From positions 9,796,001 to 9,860,000 of the forward strand of contig JAPYXD010000704.1 of assembly GCA_030998225.1 (NCBI GenBank): DNA of 64,000 nucleotides, read 5' to 3'. The notes below the pieces were generated by a model. That model saw only the letters and a program-made list of their open reading frames with translations, was not told the DNA's origin and made no database searches. The stretch is from Diplolepis rosae (Eukaryota; Arthropoda; Insecta; Hymenoptera; Diplolepididae). Shown one piece after another: positions 23,355-34,850 of this stretch (position 1 is its first letter; each line of letters opens with the position of its first letter). Both the position numbers and the translations under genes were made by a program.

Positions 23355-23844
23355 TAGGGGTGTGAAAAGAAAAGCCTGACTCGCGCGGGTCGGGTTTACG
23401 GGCTATCAGGTTGGCCCGAAAACTTGCGAACTCGCATTCAATCCGCAAAGCAGGATTTATTACAAAAACATATTTTTTTCAAGTAAATTTTGTAATTTAA
23501 CATTAGTAAAATAACTTCTGAATAAAATAAAAGCTTGAGACTCGTAATTGACATAAATCTATATTTTATTTTGAGTAAACAAGATGTGTGATCACAGAAT
23601 GAATTTTTAATGCATCTTCAAAAAACTAAACTTCTTGTAATTTTAAATTGTACTGTCAATCTTGTATTTACAGAGTGTTTCGTATTTTTAAGTTGATTGT
23701 GTGTTAAATACAGGTTTGAAGGTTGGATGCGGGTTTTCTGTGTTAAATTGCAGGTTTGTGGGTCAACCCGAAAACCCGACAACGTGCGAACTTAACCCGC
23801 CCCAAAAAATATCTCAACCTCACCCGAACATGTTTTGCACACTA
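23355..23844. mobile_element. hAT-like MITE (TAGGGGTGTG end, GGGTTCGGG-type subterminals)
   Basis: The left end is TAGGGGTGTGAAAA and the right end is TTTTGCACACTA. Both subterminal regions carry GGGTCGGG, AACCCGAAAACCCG and similar phrases in opposite orientation. TAGGGGTGTGC starts with such CGGGTT repeats are common in hAT elements. The interior is AT-rich and non-coding. A clear 8-bp duplication is not visible. Confidence 0.6.
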
Positions 23845-24289
23845 TTAATTATTTCTGCCGATGAATTCTAAAATTGTTTAATGTGTATGCATAATTTTTC
23901 CTAAGTGCAATAAATAATATCAGATCATAAAGTTGCTTTATCAAGTGTTATCTTGTCAATAAAATAAAGAAATTTAAGAGTAAGAATTTCCTGAATAAAA
24001 GAACAACCCATAATGTTGACTATTTTTAAATATATTCCTTTTAAAATATTTGATGTCACACATTGGGAAATTTTTCGACAAACCCTTATTTGTTGAATCC
24101 AAGTGATAATAATAAGAAGAAAAATATTCGTGGTGCCTTGGATTTTAGGCCTCCTTCCCCCTCTTCCGTTTTGAAAACAGAAATGCCATTTGTAATGAAA
24201 CCATTAAAAATGAAATGTTAAATGTAATAAGTATTCATAAATATATAATCGGTAAAATATTTTTATAAGTAAATTGAAGAATTTTATTT
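23845..24289. other. intergenic, nothing recognised
   Basis: AT-rich, no gene or repeat boundary. Confidence 0.4.
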
Positions 24290-24620
24290 TCATACTATTG
24301 ACCACCATATTTGGTTAATTGAACCGGAGAATTTATTTTATTCAACCAAAGATTCTTTGTTTGGCTCGTCTGTGGTTGAATTAGACAAATAAATTTTTCT
24401 CTGGGTATAAATCCAACTAAACTATTTTTCCGAATGAACCAAAATCTTTAATTAAGTCTAACAATCAACTGAAATATTTGTTTGATTTAATCAAATCGTA
24501 TCTAAACAAAATCATCTTTGGTTGCGTAAAACATATTCATCGGTTGAAAAAAAGAAATTTGGTCTATTGTATACTAAGAAAATTCTTTAGTTGGATTAAA
24601 CAAATATTTTTCTAAGTGAA
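24290..24620. repeat. low-complexity block related to 10.5-11.0 kb
   Basis: AACCAAA, AACAAAT and TTTGTTTGATT motifs recur in both orientations, with CTAAGAAAATTCTTTAG and TTTTTCTAAGTG near the right side. It is probably a decayed foldback MITE; termini are uncertain. Confidence 0.4.
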
Positions 24621-26827
24621 GAAATTGTTCGTTTCCTATAAAAATGATAGAATTTTCGTGTTGATACGAAATGACAAATCATATTTCGTGGAAAGCCAAC
24701 TTACGTAAAATTGGTATTATCGTAATTATTTTGCGATTGTTTAGACTATTTGAGAGGTTGAGGAATCAATGCAGCTGAAAGCCATTTTAAACTCGTTTCT
24801 TTCTCGTTTATGACGTTATTTCCGCCATGGAGTTTAGTGAACGAGGGAAGTAATGGACGACATTTTAATTAAAAAACGCTCAAGGTTTCAGCCTTGCAGT
24901 TCCAGTCGAAAGCCGTTGAGTAGAAGATTGGAGCATCTTTTTATATTTGCTCTCCAAGTTTTCTGTACTTTTGCTCTACTTTTCTTTCCGCATCCCTCCT
25001 TTTATATTGTTGATCCTTTACACTTTTTTTAAATGGAAAAATTCTGAAAAAACTGCGTGTTAATGAGAAGGGAAAACGCGAGAAGGGAAACTATTGCCCT
25101 GAGATATAAAACCAATATATCTGCTACTCAGATTATATTAAACTAATCTAAATAATATACTATAGCAACATTTTTTTGAACGTTTCTTTACTGTTTGAAG
25201 CAATTTTAGGTTTCGAATCTTAATTTTACTAAATAGATTAATAGATTAATTTAATATGTCAAATAAATTGTATTTTCATCAGAAATCGAAGTCACTTATT
25301 TTTATTAAAAGATAGAAAAGTATAAAAAATGTTTCATAGTATATATGTAAATATATACTTTTTATTGTTTATTATGAGTATTTAAGAATATTTTGATATT
25401 CATCCCCTATTCTCATGCACTGCACGTCAAGTTCTCCTTGGGATTATTTTTCTCTTTTTCATCCATTCACCTGGTAGTGGAATCATTAGAAAAGAAAGCA
25501 GAGTGAAAAATGTTGCTGTTTTCTTCTTTTACCGATTCGAGTGTATTAAATCCCTATATATACTGCACCTAATTTACCAAGTGCAGACCAAAATATCGCA
25601 GTGCGATCACTTGTTTTAGAGAGGTTGGGTTCCATGAATCATATTATTTGTAGATTAACCTGGTTTTGACACCCATAATTTGAATATTATAACAGCATTT
25701 CAGAAACAGAAACGTGGTTTGAAATTATTGTACAAATAACTGCTAAATTTCATCTCTCTATAAAATTAATTGATCTTTGATAGAATTATTTTTTATAACA
25801 AAATACTAAAAATAACAGTGGAACAGGATAATATTCGTAAAAAATTATCAAAAATGATTAAAGTTCTTCTAAACGTTATTAAATTTTTTAAATATTTTTC
25901 CACTGCGAAATCAGTGAGGATACATTATACTGAAATTTTAGTGAATAGTAATTCTCTCCAAACCTGGAGTGCATTTTCCTATTCTTTCAATTAAAGTGAG
26001 TTTTCACTGTAAAAGAGTATAATAAGGATCTAATAGAAGTGAAATAAGTCAAAGATGGAATAATGAAGTCAATTCGTAAAAAAGCCACTTCGTAAAAAAG
26101 CCATCGTAAAATTCCACTTTGATTATGTTAAGGGGACTAGGACTTTCAGCTTATTGTTTAGCAGAATTTAGAGAAGAAATATCGATTTATTTAGTACTGG
26201 AATGTTTATTAGTATACAAATAGCGTTGCAACAAAGATAAGCTTGCAGAAAAAAATCGCTTCATGGCTGACGTGATTTGACGTGATTGGTGTATCTGAAA
26301 CAAACAATTCAACCAGATTTATAAAGAGTATTTTGAACTAACCTTTTCTTTTAAATTGAACTGAAAAATATATATAAACAAAAGTAATTTCAATGATTTT
26401 AGTTTTGACGAGAGTCATAAGTTCATAAAATAAGCTGTTAAAATTTGAGCGTAATTGAACTAGGATTTCTTGAGATATCGTGTCAGCCGTTTCGGAAAAA
26501 TCGGTTTCGAGAAAAAAATAATATATGTTAACTTGATGGTCATAAATAAGGACCTCCCATGGGCATAAATAGGATAACGGTGTACACAAATATGTGCATT
26601 TGCAAATAATTCAAAAATGTAATTAAATAATGGACTAAGGCAAGTGCAGATGTGTTTGAATATTTATATTATTTCTGAATGAATATATTTTTCCAAATGT
26701 TGAATTATTTTTGAGCTAACATGAATTTTACAAACAAAATAGGGACATCTACCTTAAGAGCCCAAGTAGAAATTGAAAAGGCAACTTCGAAGCGCATCAC
26801 GCTAAGAGAAGTAACGAATTCTGAGAA
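24621..26827. other. AT-rich intergenic DNA
   Basis: No gene recognised. A direct repeat TTCGTAAAAAAGCCA occurs twice at about 26070-26105. A lone TTAAGGGGACTAGGAC at 26149 resembles a TTAA-type terminus but has no partner. Confidence 0.4.
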
Positions 26828-27220
26828 GGGCCATCCATATAACACGTGGACAGTTGAAGGGGGGGGGGGGGGGATCCACGTAGACACACGTTCCCCTAAA
26901 TCTGTTAAAAATATACTGAAATATACTGAAATATACTATATTTGAAATTTTTACCCCAGTGATCTTTTTTTTAGGAGAACATTAAAAACTAAGAATATTT
27001 TCACGTATTTTTGTTTGGACTTTAAACCTTGTTTGAGTTCACGCTTTCATGTAAATCCGAATTTTCAGCCAATTCATCGCACCCTTTGGCCTCCTTGTTT
27101 TAGAAGACCAATAATATCTATGTTTTCATAAAATATATCCACGTGGAAGTAGTAGGAGGGGGGGGGGGGGCAGTTGTCAAAAAGTAATGAAAAATTGTCC
27201 ACATGGTATATGGATGGCCC
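26828..27220. mobile_element. 393-bp MITE with GGGCCATCCATA ends and G runs
   Basis: The left end is GGGCCATCCATATAACACGT and the right end, reverse complemented, is GGGCCATCCATATACCATGT. Each is followed by GGACA, giving a 25-bp inverted repeat with three mismatches. Just inside each end lies a G run of more than ten bases beside a CCACGT motif. The long proline-coding frames here are artefacts of the G runs. The superfamily is not assigned and no duplication is clear. Confidence 0.75.
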
Positions 27221-28752
27221 CAGAATATCCTATTCCATTTCTTCCCGGTAGTGAATTGAATTAATCATTTTAGTGGAATGAATTTGGTGTTTGCTTTACA
27301 ATATTTAGACATAAATAAAACTTAAATTATCGCCGACGTTTCGGTGCTCTTCCAGCATCCTCTTCAGAGCTGCAATACTACAAAATAATAACAAGGGAGG
27401 GCGAAAGAAAGAAAAAGAAGGAAGGGGCTTTGGAAGGTTGCCTTCTTCTTTTTTCTTTCCTTCTTTTTGTTTTTTTTCTCACGATTTGTTTTCTGTTGAG
27501 GTGTGGTGTTTTTGGTCCAAATTTGGTTGTGTCTTTGTGTTTTGGGGATTTGACTGTTAGAGTCCTTGAAAAAAATGTTTTAAATGTCACAGAAATTTTG
27601 TTTTCAGAAATCAGTTTTCCTGAGTTGAAAAATGTTTATTGGATAAAATATTATGAGAGTGAAGTATTATAATATTTTACCCTCATGATATGTACCTATC
27701 TAAGTTTAATAGACCTTCATGACCTGAGCTTGGCGTTAAAAAATGCTTACGAGTTTTATATGAAAAATCGATACTAATGCGAACGTTCATGTGTTTTCTG
27801 GTACGAAATGGAAGAAAATATTGGACACTGATTGAAGGGTGAAGTGAACTTAATTATACAATTGTACTCGTAAGAGTGGCAGCAGACGAAGGCGAATGTA
27901 GACTTGAGAAAAAGGTTGAGAAAGGTGATATTGGCATTGATGTGATATGTTGAATTCAATCGACAAAGAAATCTCGATGCTATTCGTATTACCGCTTGCT
28001 TTCTAGTGGCTTTCCTAGTACGAAAGTTCTCTTCTTATTATCTTTTACTGCCACTGCTACTTTCAAAGTTACTTTACCAATATTCAATTTTGTTCTTAAA
28101 TTGAGTTTGTATGCTTTTAAAAACGATTATGCCAGACACGACATTTTTTTAAAGGTGGTTTTATCATGAAACGAAATCTATGCTAAAAAGCTGAAATTTT
28201 TATTATAGCTTCTTTAATTATTTTAGAATACACAAGCAAAGTTTTAGGTTGCTTGATCGTCTAGTTATAGAGAAATGATTAATTGAAGTTTCACCGTTTG
28301 GTCATGAATTACTATACAGTCAATGGCAATGACAAATGAACCCAAGTTTCAAATGAGTATTATACTTACAAAATCCATGCTACGTATTCAAAAAAACTAT
28401 ACGACTTTGCCGCGAACCCTGACTAATTCGTCTGCTTTTTGAAAGAACTTTTTAACGTACAATAAGTTTGTATTGTCTTTCCAAAGATTATAACTCTGTC
28501 GACTTTTATCAGCAGCCATAATCGAAGAAGATAGCAGTAAGCACGTGACAACGTCGCAACGCATGCTCGAGCGTATGTGTAGACGTAGTCAGTTAGGAGT
28601 AGGTATACGTCGTATACACAAGAGAATTTGAAATAAGTTATCTAATGTTCGAGAAACCAAAAAACACTGAAATTCGCTCTAAATATAAATTACACTAAAG
28701 TGAATGCTTTTTTTTACATTAATAATTCATTTATAAGGGAATATTTTAGTTT
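27221..28752. other. intergenic; contains ribozyme-like motif near 27.35 kb
   Basis: Apart from the motif at 27335-27367 and a pyrimidine-rich stretch at 27440-27480, nothing is recognised. Open frames around 27378-27672 lie on both strands across low-complexity sequence and are not credible genes. Confidence 0.4.
27335..27367 (-). ncRNA. hammerhead-like motif of a Penelope-type element (degenerate)
   Basis: On the minus strand the order is CTGAAGA, a stem-loop GGATGCT/AGCACC, then GAAACGTC. This matches the layout of minimal hammerheads in Penelope-like retroelements: CUGAUGA core, helix II, GAAAC, very short helix III, GUC cleavage site. One core base differs (CTGAAGA for CTGATGA). A similar motif lies at 46241-46273. 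No reverse transcriptase is nearby. Identification is inferred from layout only. Confidence 0.4.
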
Positions 28753-28938
28753 TTAGTTTACTATGCGGTTTCCAGTAGGATGGACCGTGGCTCTCGCACT
28801 CGCTTTAGCGCGATTTTTGCCAACAATCTTGTCACGGTTTTGCTTACTTTGCTCAATATTTGCTTTCCGCACATTTTCTCTCCTTGTTAATTCCTTTTTC
28901 TTTATGAATCCACCTTTGTGTCTCACCTCATCAGACAT
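28753..28938 (-). CDS. basic 61-residue ORF, possible exon
   Basis: The frame is rich in K, R, N and E (GGFIKKKELTRRENVRKAN, then GKNRAKASARATVHPTGNR). It starts with ATG and stops directly after GNRIVN. The sequence ATAGTAAAC at its end could act as a splice donor, making this a first exon. GNRIV-type endings occur in N-terminal parts of some insect transposase-like proteins, as I recall, but the match is too short to trust. The plus strand is also open here. It could equally be chance. No promoter or acceptor is identified. Confidence 0.2.
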   Translation of the reverse strand: MSDEVRHKGGFIKKKELTRRENVRKANIEQSKQNRDKIVGKNRAKASARATVHPTGNRIVN

Positions 28939-28950
28939 TTTTACATACTA

Positions 28951-30363
28951 ATCAAACAAAAACAACAACCGTAAAGTAGGTTAGATTTCTATACATGTGC
29001 ACTTGAACATGGCGGACTAGAGGAGTGGAGAGAGTGAGACGTTGCCACATTGCTTCTTTCGAAAGTCATATGGTCGTGAATACGCAAACTGTTGAGAGAT
29101 ATCCTTTTCTTAATTTATTTATTATTCTCATTTACATCGCGGAACGGTCACAAATGTCAATCTTAATTAATTCTAGGATTTTAGAACACAAAAGATTCGA
29201 TGTAAATCAAGAATATTTTTTACGCTCTTATATGATTCACTGAGTCGCGATATAACCACCTTAATAAAGAAACCTACATTGGGTTTCATTCCGGAAGTAA
29301 AATTATAAATTCGTTATAGAATTTTTTAGATGTTATTGTTCTGCATGTGACTGTAGTTCTGGTTTGTTTTGGTATTCATTTAATTGTGTGACATTAATCG
29401 AGATTGAATAACCACAGAAGCAATAATTCGTTTAATGTTGAAGCACATTTAGGACTCTCAATATTGAATAATATGTATTGTAACAATGATTTGGTACTTA
29501 AAAGTAATGTTTTTAAATCACTGTGAACGGGGTCATTAAAAGACATTTTAAGTGAGGATAGACACTTTTTAAATTATACCATTTCTAGAATCATTTTTAT
29601 AAGACGAATATGACCTCTTGGAAATAAAAGAGAATTCTAAAGTTCACTGTGAACTTTCTTGCATAAAGAAAGTTCTTTAATCTATATCTTTTGTGACACT
29701 TGTAAAAATAGTCGTGTCCATAGATTATTGAAAATATTTTTAAAATTTTATTTTTTGTTTATTTGTAACGTATAGGGCCAAAAGATCAATTTTTAACATT
29801 TTACCTATTAGAATAAATAAACGTTAATAATATATGATGCGTGGATTTTTTAATGTATTATTATAGCTTCTATTACTATTATTTTTTAAATAGATATGCA
29901 ATAGAGATTTTCATATACTTAAATCTATAAAGCGAAGTACATATTTGCTGAACTCAAGAGTCAACAGATTCAGATTCAGACGAGTTGAGGTAAATCCCCT
30001 CAATTAACTTAATTAAAAAGTAGCTTATGCTAAAAACTTCTTAAAGTAGAACATTTATATGCAATATTTATTTGAGAACTCGATATTTATATCTTGATGA
30101 TGTTGAAATTCATCTGTTATATTATTTGAATTGCATAGTTCAATGTGCAATTCAAAATTCAATTTGTTATACGTCACTACTGAACAATAATTAGTCGATT
30201 ATTATAACCCTTTGTGACCCACTGGGACATATATATCTCAGAAACGCATTAAAAAATTCATAACTCTGCCAGAAATCGAGATATCTTTTTTTTCATGTTG
30301 GCACGAGCTAACCATGTTCTTCTAGTTTTTGAAATGTTTAGGCATTCATCAACATTTATTAAC
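28951..30363. other. AT-rich intergenic DNA
   Basis: No gene, RNA or repeat boundary recognised. Confidence 0.4.
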
Positions 30364-30825
30364 ATTTTGTTACGTCAGAAACGTAACATTTCTCTTCTTA
30401 TAAGATCTCCTCGTTTTATGTAAGGATCGGAAGGATCCTCTCTAAGGGATGAGGAATAGTCAGTGATTGAAAATGGTTAATGATATAAAATATACTTATT
30501 GACAATCAAATTGTGAACCAAGTAAGCACCATGGAATTGTAAATAGAATTTGTATTACTGAAATACCCTTGTAATTACCCTGAGTGAAATTTGCTTGATG
30601 ATTTATTGAGTCCAGTGGAGCGAATGTGGTCAGTTAAGTCTTCGTTATAATCTTTGAGATAGTACTTGTCGGATGGAAATTCGTAGTTCAGACGGTTGAT
30701 CTAGTTGATTCTTGATCCTAGTTTCAGAGAGAATTTGGAAGGCGATTCCCCTTCACTTTCTAAAGTCGTTGAACTCAGCGTCGAGTAAGAATTTGTCTGA
30801 GTAGCTGTAAAATCTGATGAGGCTG

Positions 30826-30937
30826 GACTGAACTCGTAGTGTAGAGATAATGAAACTGGACCAGACTCGCGGCGTAGAGATGATGGTACTGCACTAGACT
30901 CGCCGTGTAGAGATGATGGTACTGGACTGGACTCGCG
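30826..30937 (-). repeat. 33-bp minisatellite, in frame with an 86-residue ORF
   Basis: Just over three units of 33 bp, built on ACTCGCGGTGTAGAGATGAT and GGTACTG, lie head to tail. On the minus strand the unit equals 11 codons, giving repeats such as ESSPVPSSLHG in the frame 30701-30961. Because 33 is a multiple of three, expansion kept the frame open; this alone explains the ORF. It lies inside the solo LTR and no protein family is recognised. Confidence 0.7.
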
Positions 30938-31017
30938 TTGGTTACATTGTAGAAATCGCACGTTGACTACTAACTGAACTGATCTCTATTGGAACTTTCG
31001 CTTTTTATAGAACTTTG

Positions 31018-31316
31018 AAAGGTCACCTATGGTGGGAGTAAAAAACAAGGTGTACCACCTTTTCCATATTTGGTATTAAGATCGGATGAGTTGCCTTCTC
31101 TGATGACTCGTGCTCCAATGAAATTTATTACCTGGCACTAATGTCGCAGTCTATTTTATCTGTTTAGTCGATTCTAACGAAAAGGTCAACTACTGTGGAA
31201 GTAAAAACAAGGTGTATCATCTTTTCCATATTTGGTATTTAAGATCGGATGAGTTGCCTTCTCTGATCACTTATGCTTCGATGAAATTTATTACTTGGCG
31301 TTAATGTCACAGCCAA
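31018..31316. repeat. ~164-bp direct duplication inside the LTR
   Basis: Unit one starts near 31018 and unit two near 31182. They share ACAAGGTGTA.CA.CTTTTC, CCATATTTGGTATT, AAGATCGGATGAGTTGCC and CAATGAAATTTATTAC-like blocks, with roughly one difference in ten bases. Tandem duplications in the U3/R part of LTRs are common. Confidence 0.75.
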
Positions 31317-31689
31317 ATATATCTATTTAGATTTGCCTTTCGATCTTCACGATCTTCTTATTTCTTGTTAGATCTTGCTGTTAAGTCGATATAATCAAGG
31401 ACGTGGTAATGTTGTCTTGATCCCTTCATTGGTTCCTTAATTTGTTTATTACTCTAGGTGGTAGAGTCGCGGGACGTGACAATTTTTAACGATAACTCTA
31501 AGAAGCATCTTGTGTTTAGGTAATTTTTGTAGTAGTATCAGGAATAAATGGAACCGACGACTAAAACCCACTGAAATAAAATACAAAATGCATTGCTATC
31601 ACTTTCAAGACAAATTTGACTTTTTATTAGTCTTCAACCACCATGACTCCTAAAAAATACCCTTAGATGCAACCCTCTTCACAATGAAA

Positions 31690-32520
31690 AATTTTAGTGA
31701 TTTCAAGTTCTAATTGTTTAATCGAGAAATCTCCAATGATTTTTTCAGATAAGAAATCGACACTTTTGGGCTTCAACTACAAGAGGGTGAAAACACAACC
31801 CACAAAATCAATTATAAAAGTTGGTCTATATAGAGGTGGCTCTTGTAGATTTTCCAAAGTGATTTCAGGTTCTAATGATCTGACAGGAGAATCTACAACG
31901 ATTTTTTCCAATTGAGAAATCGGCCCTTGTAGGCTTTGTCCACTTAAGGTTGTTAATACAACCCTCGAAATGAATCCACTGACTTGCTATGGTTAGGAGT
32001 GACTTTTTCGAATCTGTCAAAGTTATTTCAAATTCGAATGGTTTCATAAAAGATGCCGCAACGATTTTTTCAGATAAGAAATCGATACTTCTGGGGTCCA
32101 ACTACTGGAGGGTGGAAATACAACCCCCAAATAGATTGAAAAACGCAGCCTGGACAAGGGTGACACCTGTAGATCTCTCAAAGTGATTTCAGGTTCTATA
32201 GGTCTAATCAGAGAATTTCCAACGACTTTTTCCGATGTAAAATCGATATTTCTGGGTTTTATATACTTGGGGGTGAAAATACATCCTCCAAAATTGATCA
32301 GAAAAGTCATCCTTCATATGGTAAACATCTGTAGGTATTCCTAAGTGATTTATGGTCCCAACAGTGTTTAGTGGAAAAATCCCCAAAGATTTTTCCTGAG
32401 AAGAAAACAAAATTTCCATGCTTTATGTACTAAGGTATGAAAATACAGCCCCTTGAAGCAAATTGAAGTCTTGTTATGGATGGGAGTAACTTCTACGGAT
32501 GTCCTTAAGTGATTTCAGAT
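31690..32520. repeat. satellite-like array, five ~162-bp units
   Basis: The landmark GATTTTTTC.GAT.AGAAATCG recurs at 31737, 31899, 32061, 32222 and 32388, i.e. spacings of 162, 162, 161 and 166. Each unit also has a TCAAAGTGATTTCAGGTTC-like phrase before it and a ..GGGTGAAAATACAACCC phrase after it. The units have diverged substantially. Five mutually overlapping open frames on both strands arise from this periodicity and are not genes. Confidence 0.8.
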
Positions 32521-33764
32521 GCGAATATTCCGATGAAAAATTCTCCAATCCCCTTTCTAACATAAGGGGGGTTTTCAACCTTAAGGGTAGTTTTGAGTGG
32601 AATGAAAATTATGGAATGTTTCTGTCATTTGTAACCCTGCCACACTACATAACAATTGTTGTTTCGGATGGAAAGTGGGTAGAAATAATTTGGGTCAGAA
32701 AATTCCCTTCGATATACGGTCAAATATTAAAATTTCCGAATGAAAGAAGTTTCTTTGATTCTAAAATTTCTTAACTCAAATAAAAAAATCTTTTTTCAAA
32801 TTTGAGAAATTTTCTTAAAATAAAAAAATCCTTTTAATCCAAAGAAGTATTCCTCTCATTCAGAGAAAATTTGAAAGTGTTTCTTGTAACCAATGAATAA
32901 TAATATTCTGGATTTAAATATAACATGTTTTCCCAAAGATTTTTTGGTTTCGGATTCCAAATATGTTAACATTGATGTTAAGATTCAAGGCTTGCGCTTA
33001 CTGTTAGTTAATATAAGAAAAAGTCTCGTGTATTTATTAAAAACGCTCTAGGGATCATGAATGCAGATAAGAAATAAGATATTCAAAGTAACATAAAAAG
33101 TTATGGTTAGTTGTAAAGGGATTAACGATCCTGACGCAGAAAAATGTTTAGCATGCTCTTTATAAGCCTTACACAGTTAACCACTTTTTAAACGACTATT
33201 TTACTAGAAAATTTGTGAAAACTTGAAATTAAACCATAAATTTTTATTTCAACAAAATCAAAATTCAATGTGTAAGTTCGTGGAAGTCACCATTGGAAGG
33301 AAATGGAACGCCGTAATCAAAATTCTGAGATGAATCTCTGGACAAACAAAGTTAAAGAAAAGCGTAGAAAATTTTTTAAAATTGTAAAAGCAGATTCCTA
33401 GATCACGAACTCCGCATAAACCATCCTTAAAAAGCTTTGAAACTTTAAACAGGGCGTGAGATATTTCAAGCCTTTCTGAGGATACTTTTAAAAAATATAG
33501 TAAACTCGTAAAGCGAAAAATCTAAGCATCATATTAAAGAACCAAAAAACATAACATTGAAAAAAAAAAGTTTTATTACGATTTGGAGGAATGGAGGGAA
33601 ATTTTGAATTTATAAAAAAAAAATGTATTACTTAAAGAAAGCTTATGAAAAACTATATAGAAATAATTTAGCGAAAATTCTTTTCAATGGAAGTTTCTTT
33701 AATTTGGATTATTTAGTATAAGAAATGAAGTGAGTCTCGTGGTTTTTGTAAATACAGTTATACT
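32521..33764. other. AT-rich intergenic DNA
   Basis: No gene recognised. The open frame at 32499-32774 overlaps the array end and has no domain. Confidence 0.4.
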
Positions 33765-34365
33765 TAGTCCAAGCATCAGGGAATTTGTTAGGACATAATT
33801 TATTTCAGAAAACCGACGGCCCCATCAGAAGAAAGGTTGGTCATAGAGTAATTGTGCATGTTTTCGACAACGAAATATGTTTTATAGATTTTTTATTAAC
33901 ATTTAAGACCAAAAAATCGCACTTTTTATAGTTTTTTGTTTATAACATTAAAGGTAATCATCCAATCTTAATAACATCCATTGAAAAGTTGCAGACAATT
34001 GAATTGCGAACAAAATGAGCCGCCCTTCGATCTGATTGGATAATTAGAAGCGAAGAAAATTCGGAAAGATCGGGAAATTGAGCTTTTGTTAAACAAATTA
34101 ATATCTCAGTAAATTTTTAACTTTTCAGGTTGAGGTTTGGTTGAAAAGTAGCAGACTTTATGCTCTTCAAATGTATAAAACACGGACACTTTAAGATAAT
34201 ACGTTTTCGCGCTCTGGACACTTTAATTTATTTAATGCGCTGATTGTAAAATGTCTGCTTGCCACAGAGGTGGTCCGATTTTTATTTTGAAAACGGCTTT
34301 TAAAAATATAAATCAAGCCCAACAGAACGGCAATCTTAGTTTTTCGCTAAAATGTTGCAAAGTTC
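33765..34365 (+). repeat. ~600-bp dispersed repeat, copy 1
   Basis: It matches 54768-55370 in the same orientation from TAGTCCAAGCA through CATCAGAAGAAAGGTTGGTC, GAGGTTTGGT.GAAAAGTAG and TGTCTGCTTGCC.CAGAGG to CGCTAAAATGTTGCAA. There is no coding capacity and no visible termini. Confidence 0.7.
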
Positions 34366-34523
34366 ATTAAAAACAGGCTCAAACAAAGCTCGAAAATCCT
34401 GAACGTAGCAAAGTGACACTGGTGGGGGGAGAAGCCGAGTAGGCTCACTGAGTCACTTTGCTGCGTTCAGGCGTTTAAAGTCACGTTTCGGCCTCTTTTA
34501 AATAAACTTTGCAACATTTTAGC
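34346..34523. repeat. foldback at the end of dispersed repeat copy 1
   Basis: GCTAAAATGTTGCAAAGTT on the left pairs with AACTTTGCAACATTTTAGC-like sequence on the right. Nearer the centre, CCTGAACGTAGCAAAGTGAC pairs with GTCACTTTGCTGCGTTCAGG. The arms flank a short G-rich loop. Confidence 0.7.
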
Positions 34524-34850
34524 ACAATCTGCACAAATGATGGCAATGAAGCAAATATATGTGTCTTTATATGCGACGCATAACGCATGCACGGCATGCT
34601 CTATTTCCTTTTTTCAATTCCATCTGACACTTTCATAACTTTATTACAATTAAGGAGTATACATATATGTTTTATATTTTTGAAATTGTTATTTGACACA
34701 TTCAGAAAAAAGGTACGGTTTTTTATTTTTTTTAGAGGAAAAAAGAGAATGCATTTACGCACGCTGTGTGGGACTCGGCCGAAGCAATACCCACTAAACT
34801 CAAAACTCCCCTGTTTCCTCGTCAGACAATGATCCCGCAACCGCGTAGCT

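Larger units (their letters stand above)
30364..31485. mobile_element. solo LTR, probably Gypsy-like
   Basis: The segment 30368-31481 (1114 bp) begins TGTTACGTCAGAAACGTAAC and ends CGCGGGACGTGACA. These are TG..CA termini with related GACGT ends. ATTT stands immediately on both sides (30364-30367 and 31482-31485), a 4-bp target duplication as made by Gypsy-type integrases. A TATA-like CTTTTTATAG lies near 31000. No primer-binding site, gag or pol adjoins it, so it is a solo LTR left by recombination. It contains a minisatellite and an internal duplication listed separately. Confidence 0.7.

Noticed and set aside
26149..26165. TTAAGGGGACTAGGAC as another TTAA-type terminus
   Set aside because: No inverted partner is visible within several kb, so it may be chance.
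31697..32419. Cluster of overlapping ORFs as small genes
   Set aside because: They arise from the 162-bp satellite units on both strands.
31018..32520. CRISPR-like array
   Set aside because: Units are long, contiguous and diverged, with no spacer-repeat alternation, and the DNA is eukaryotic.
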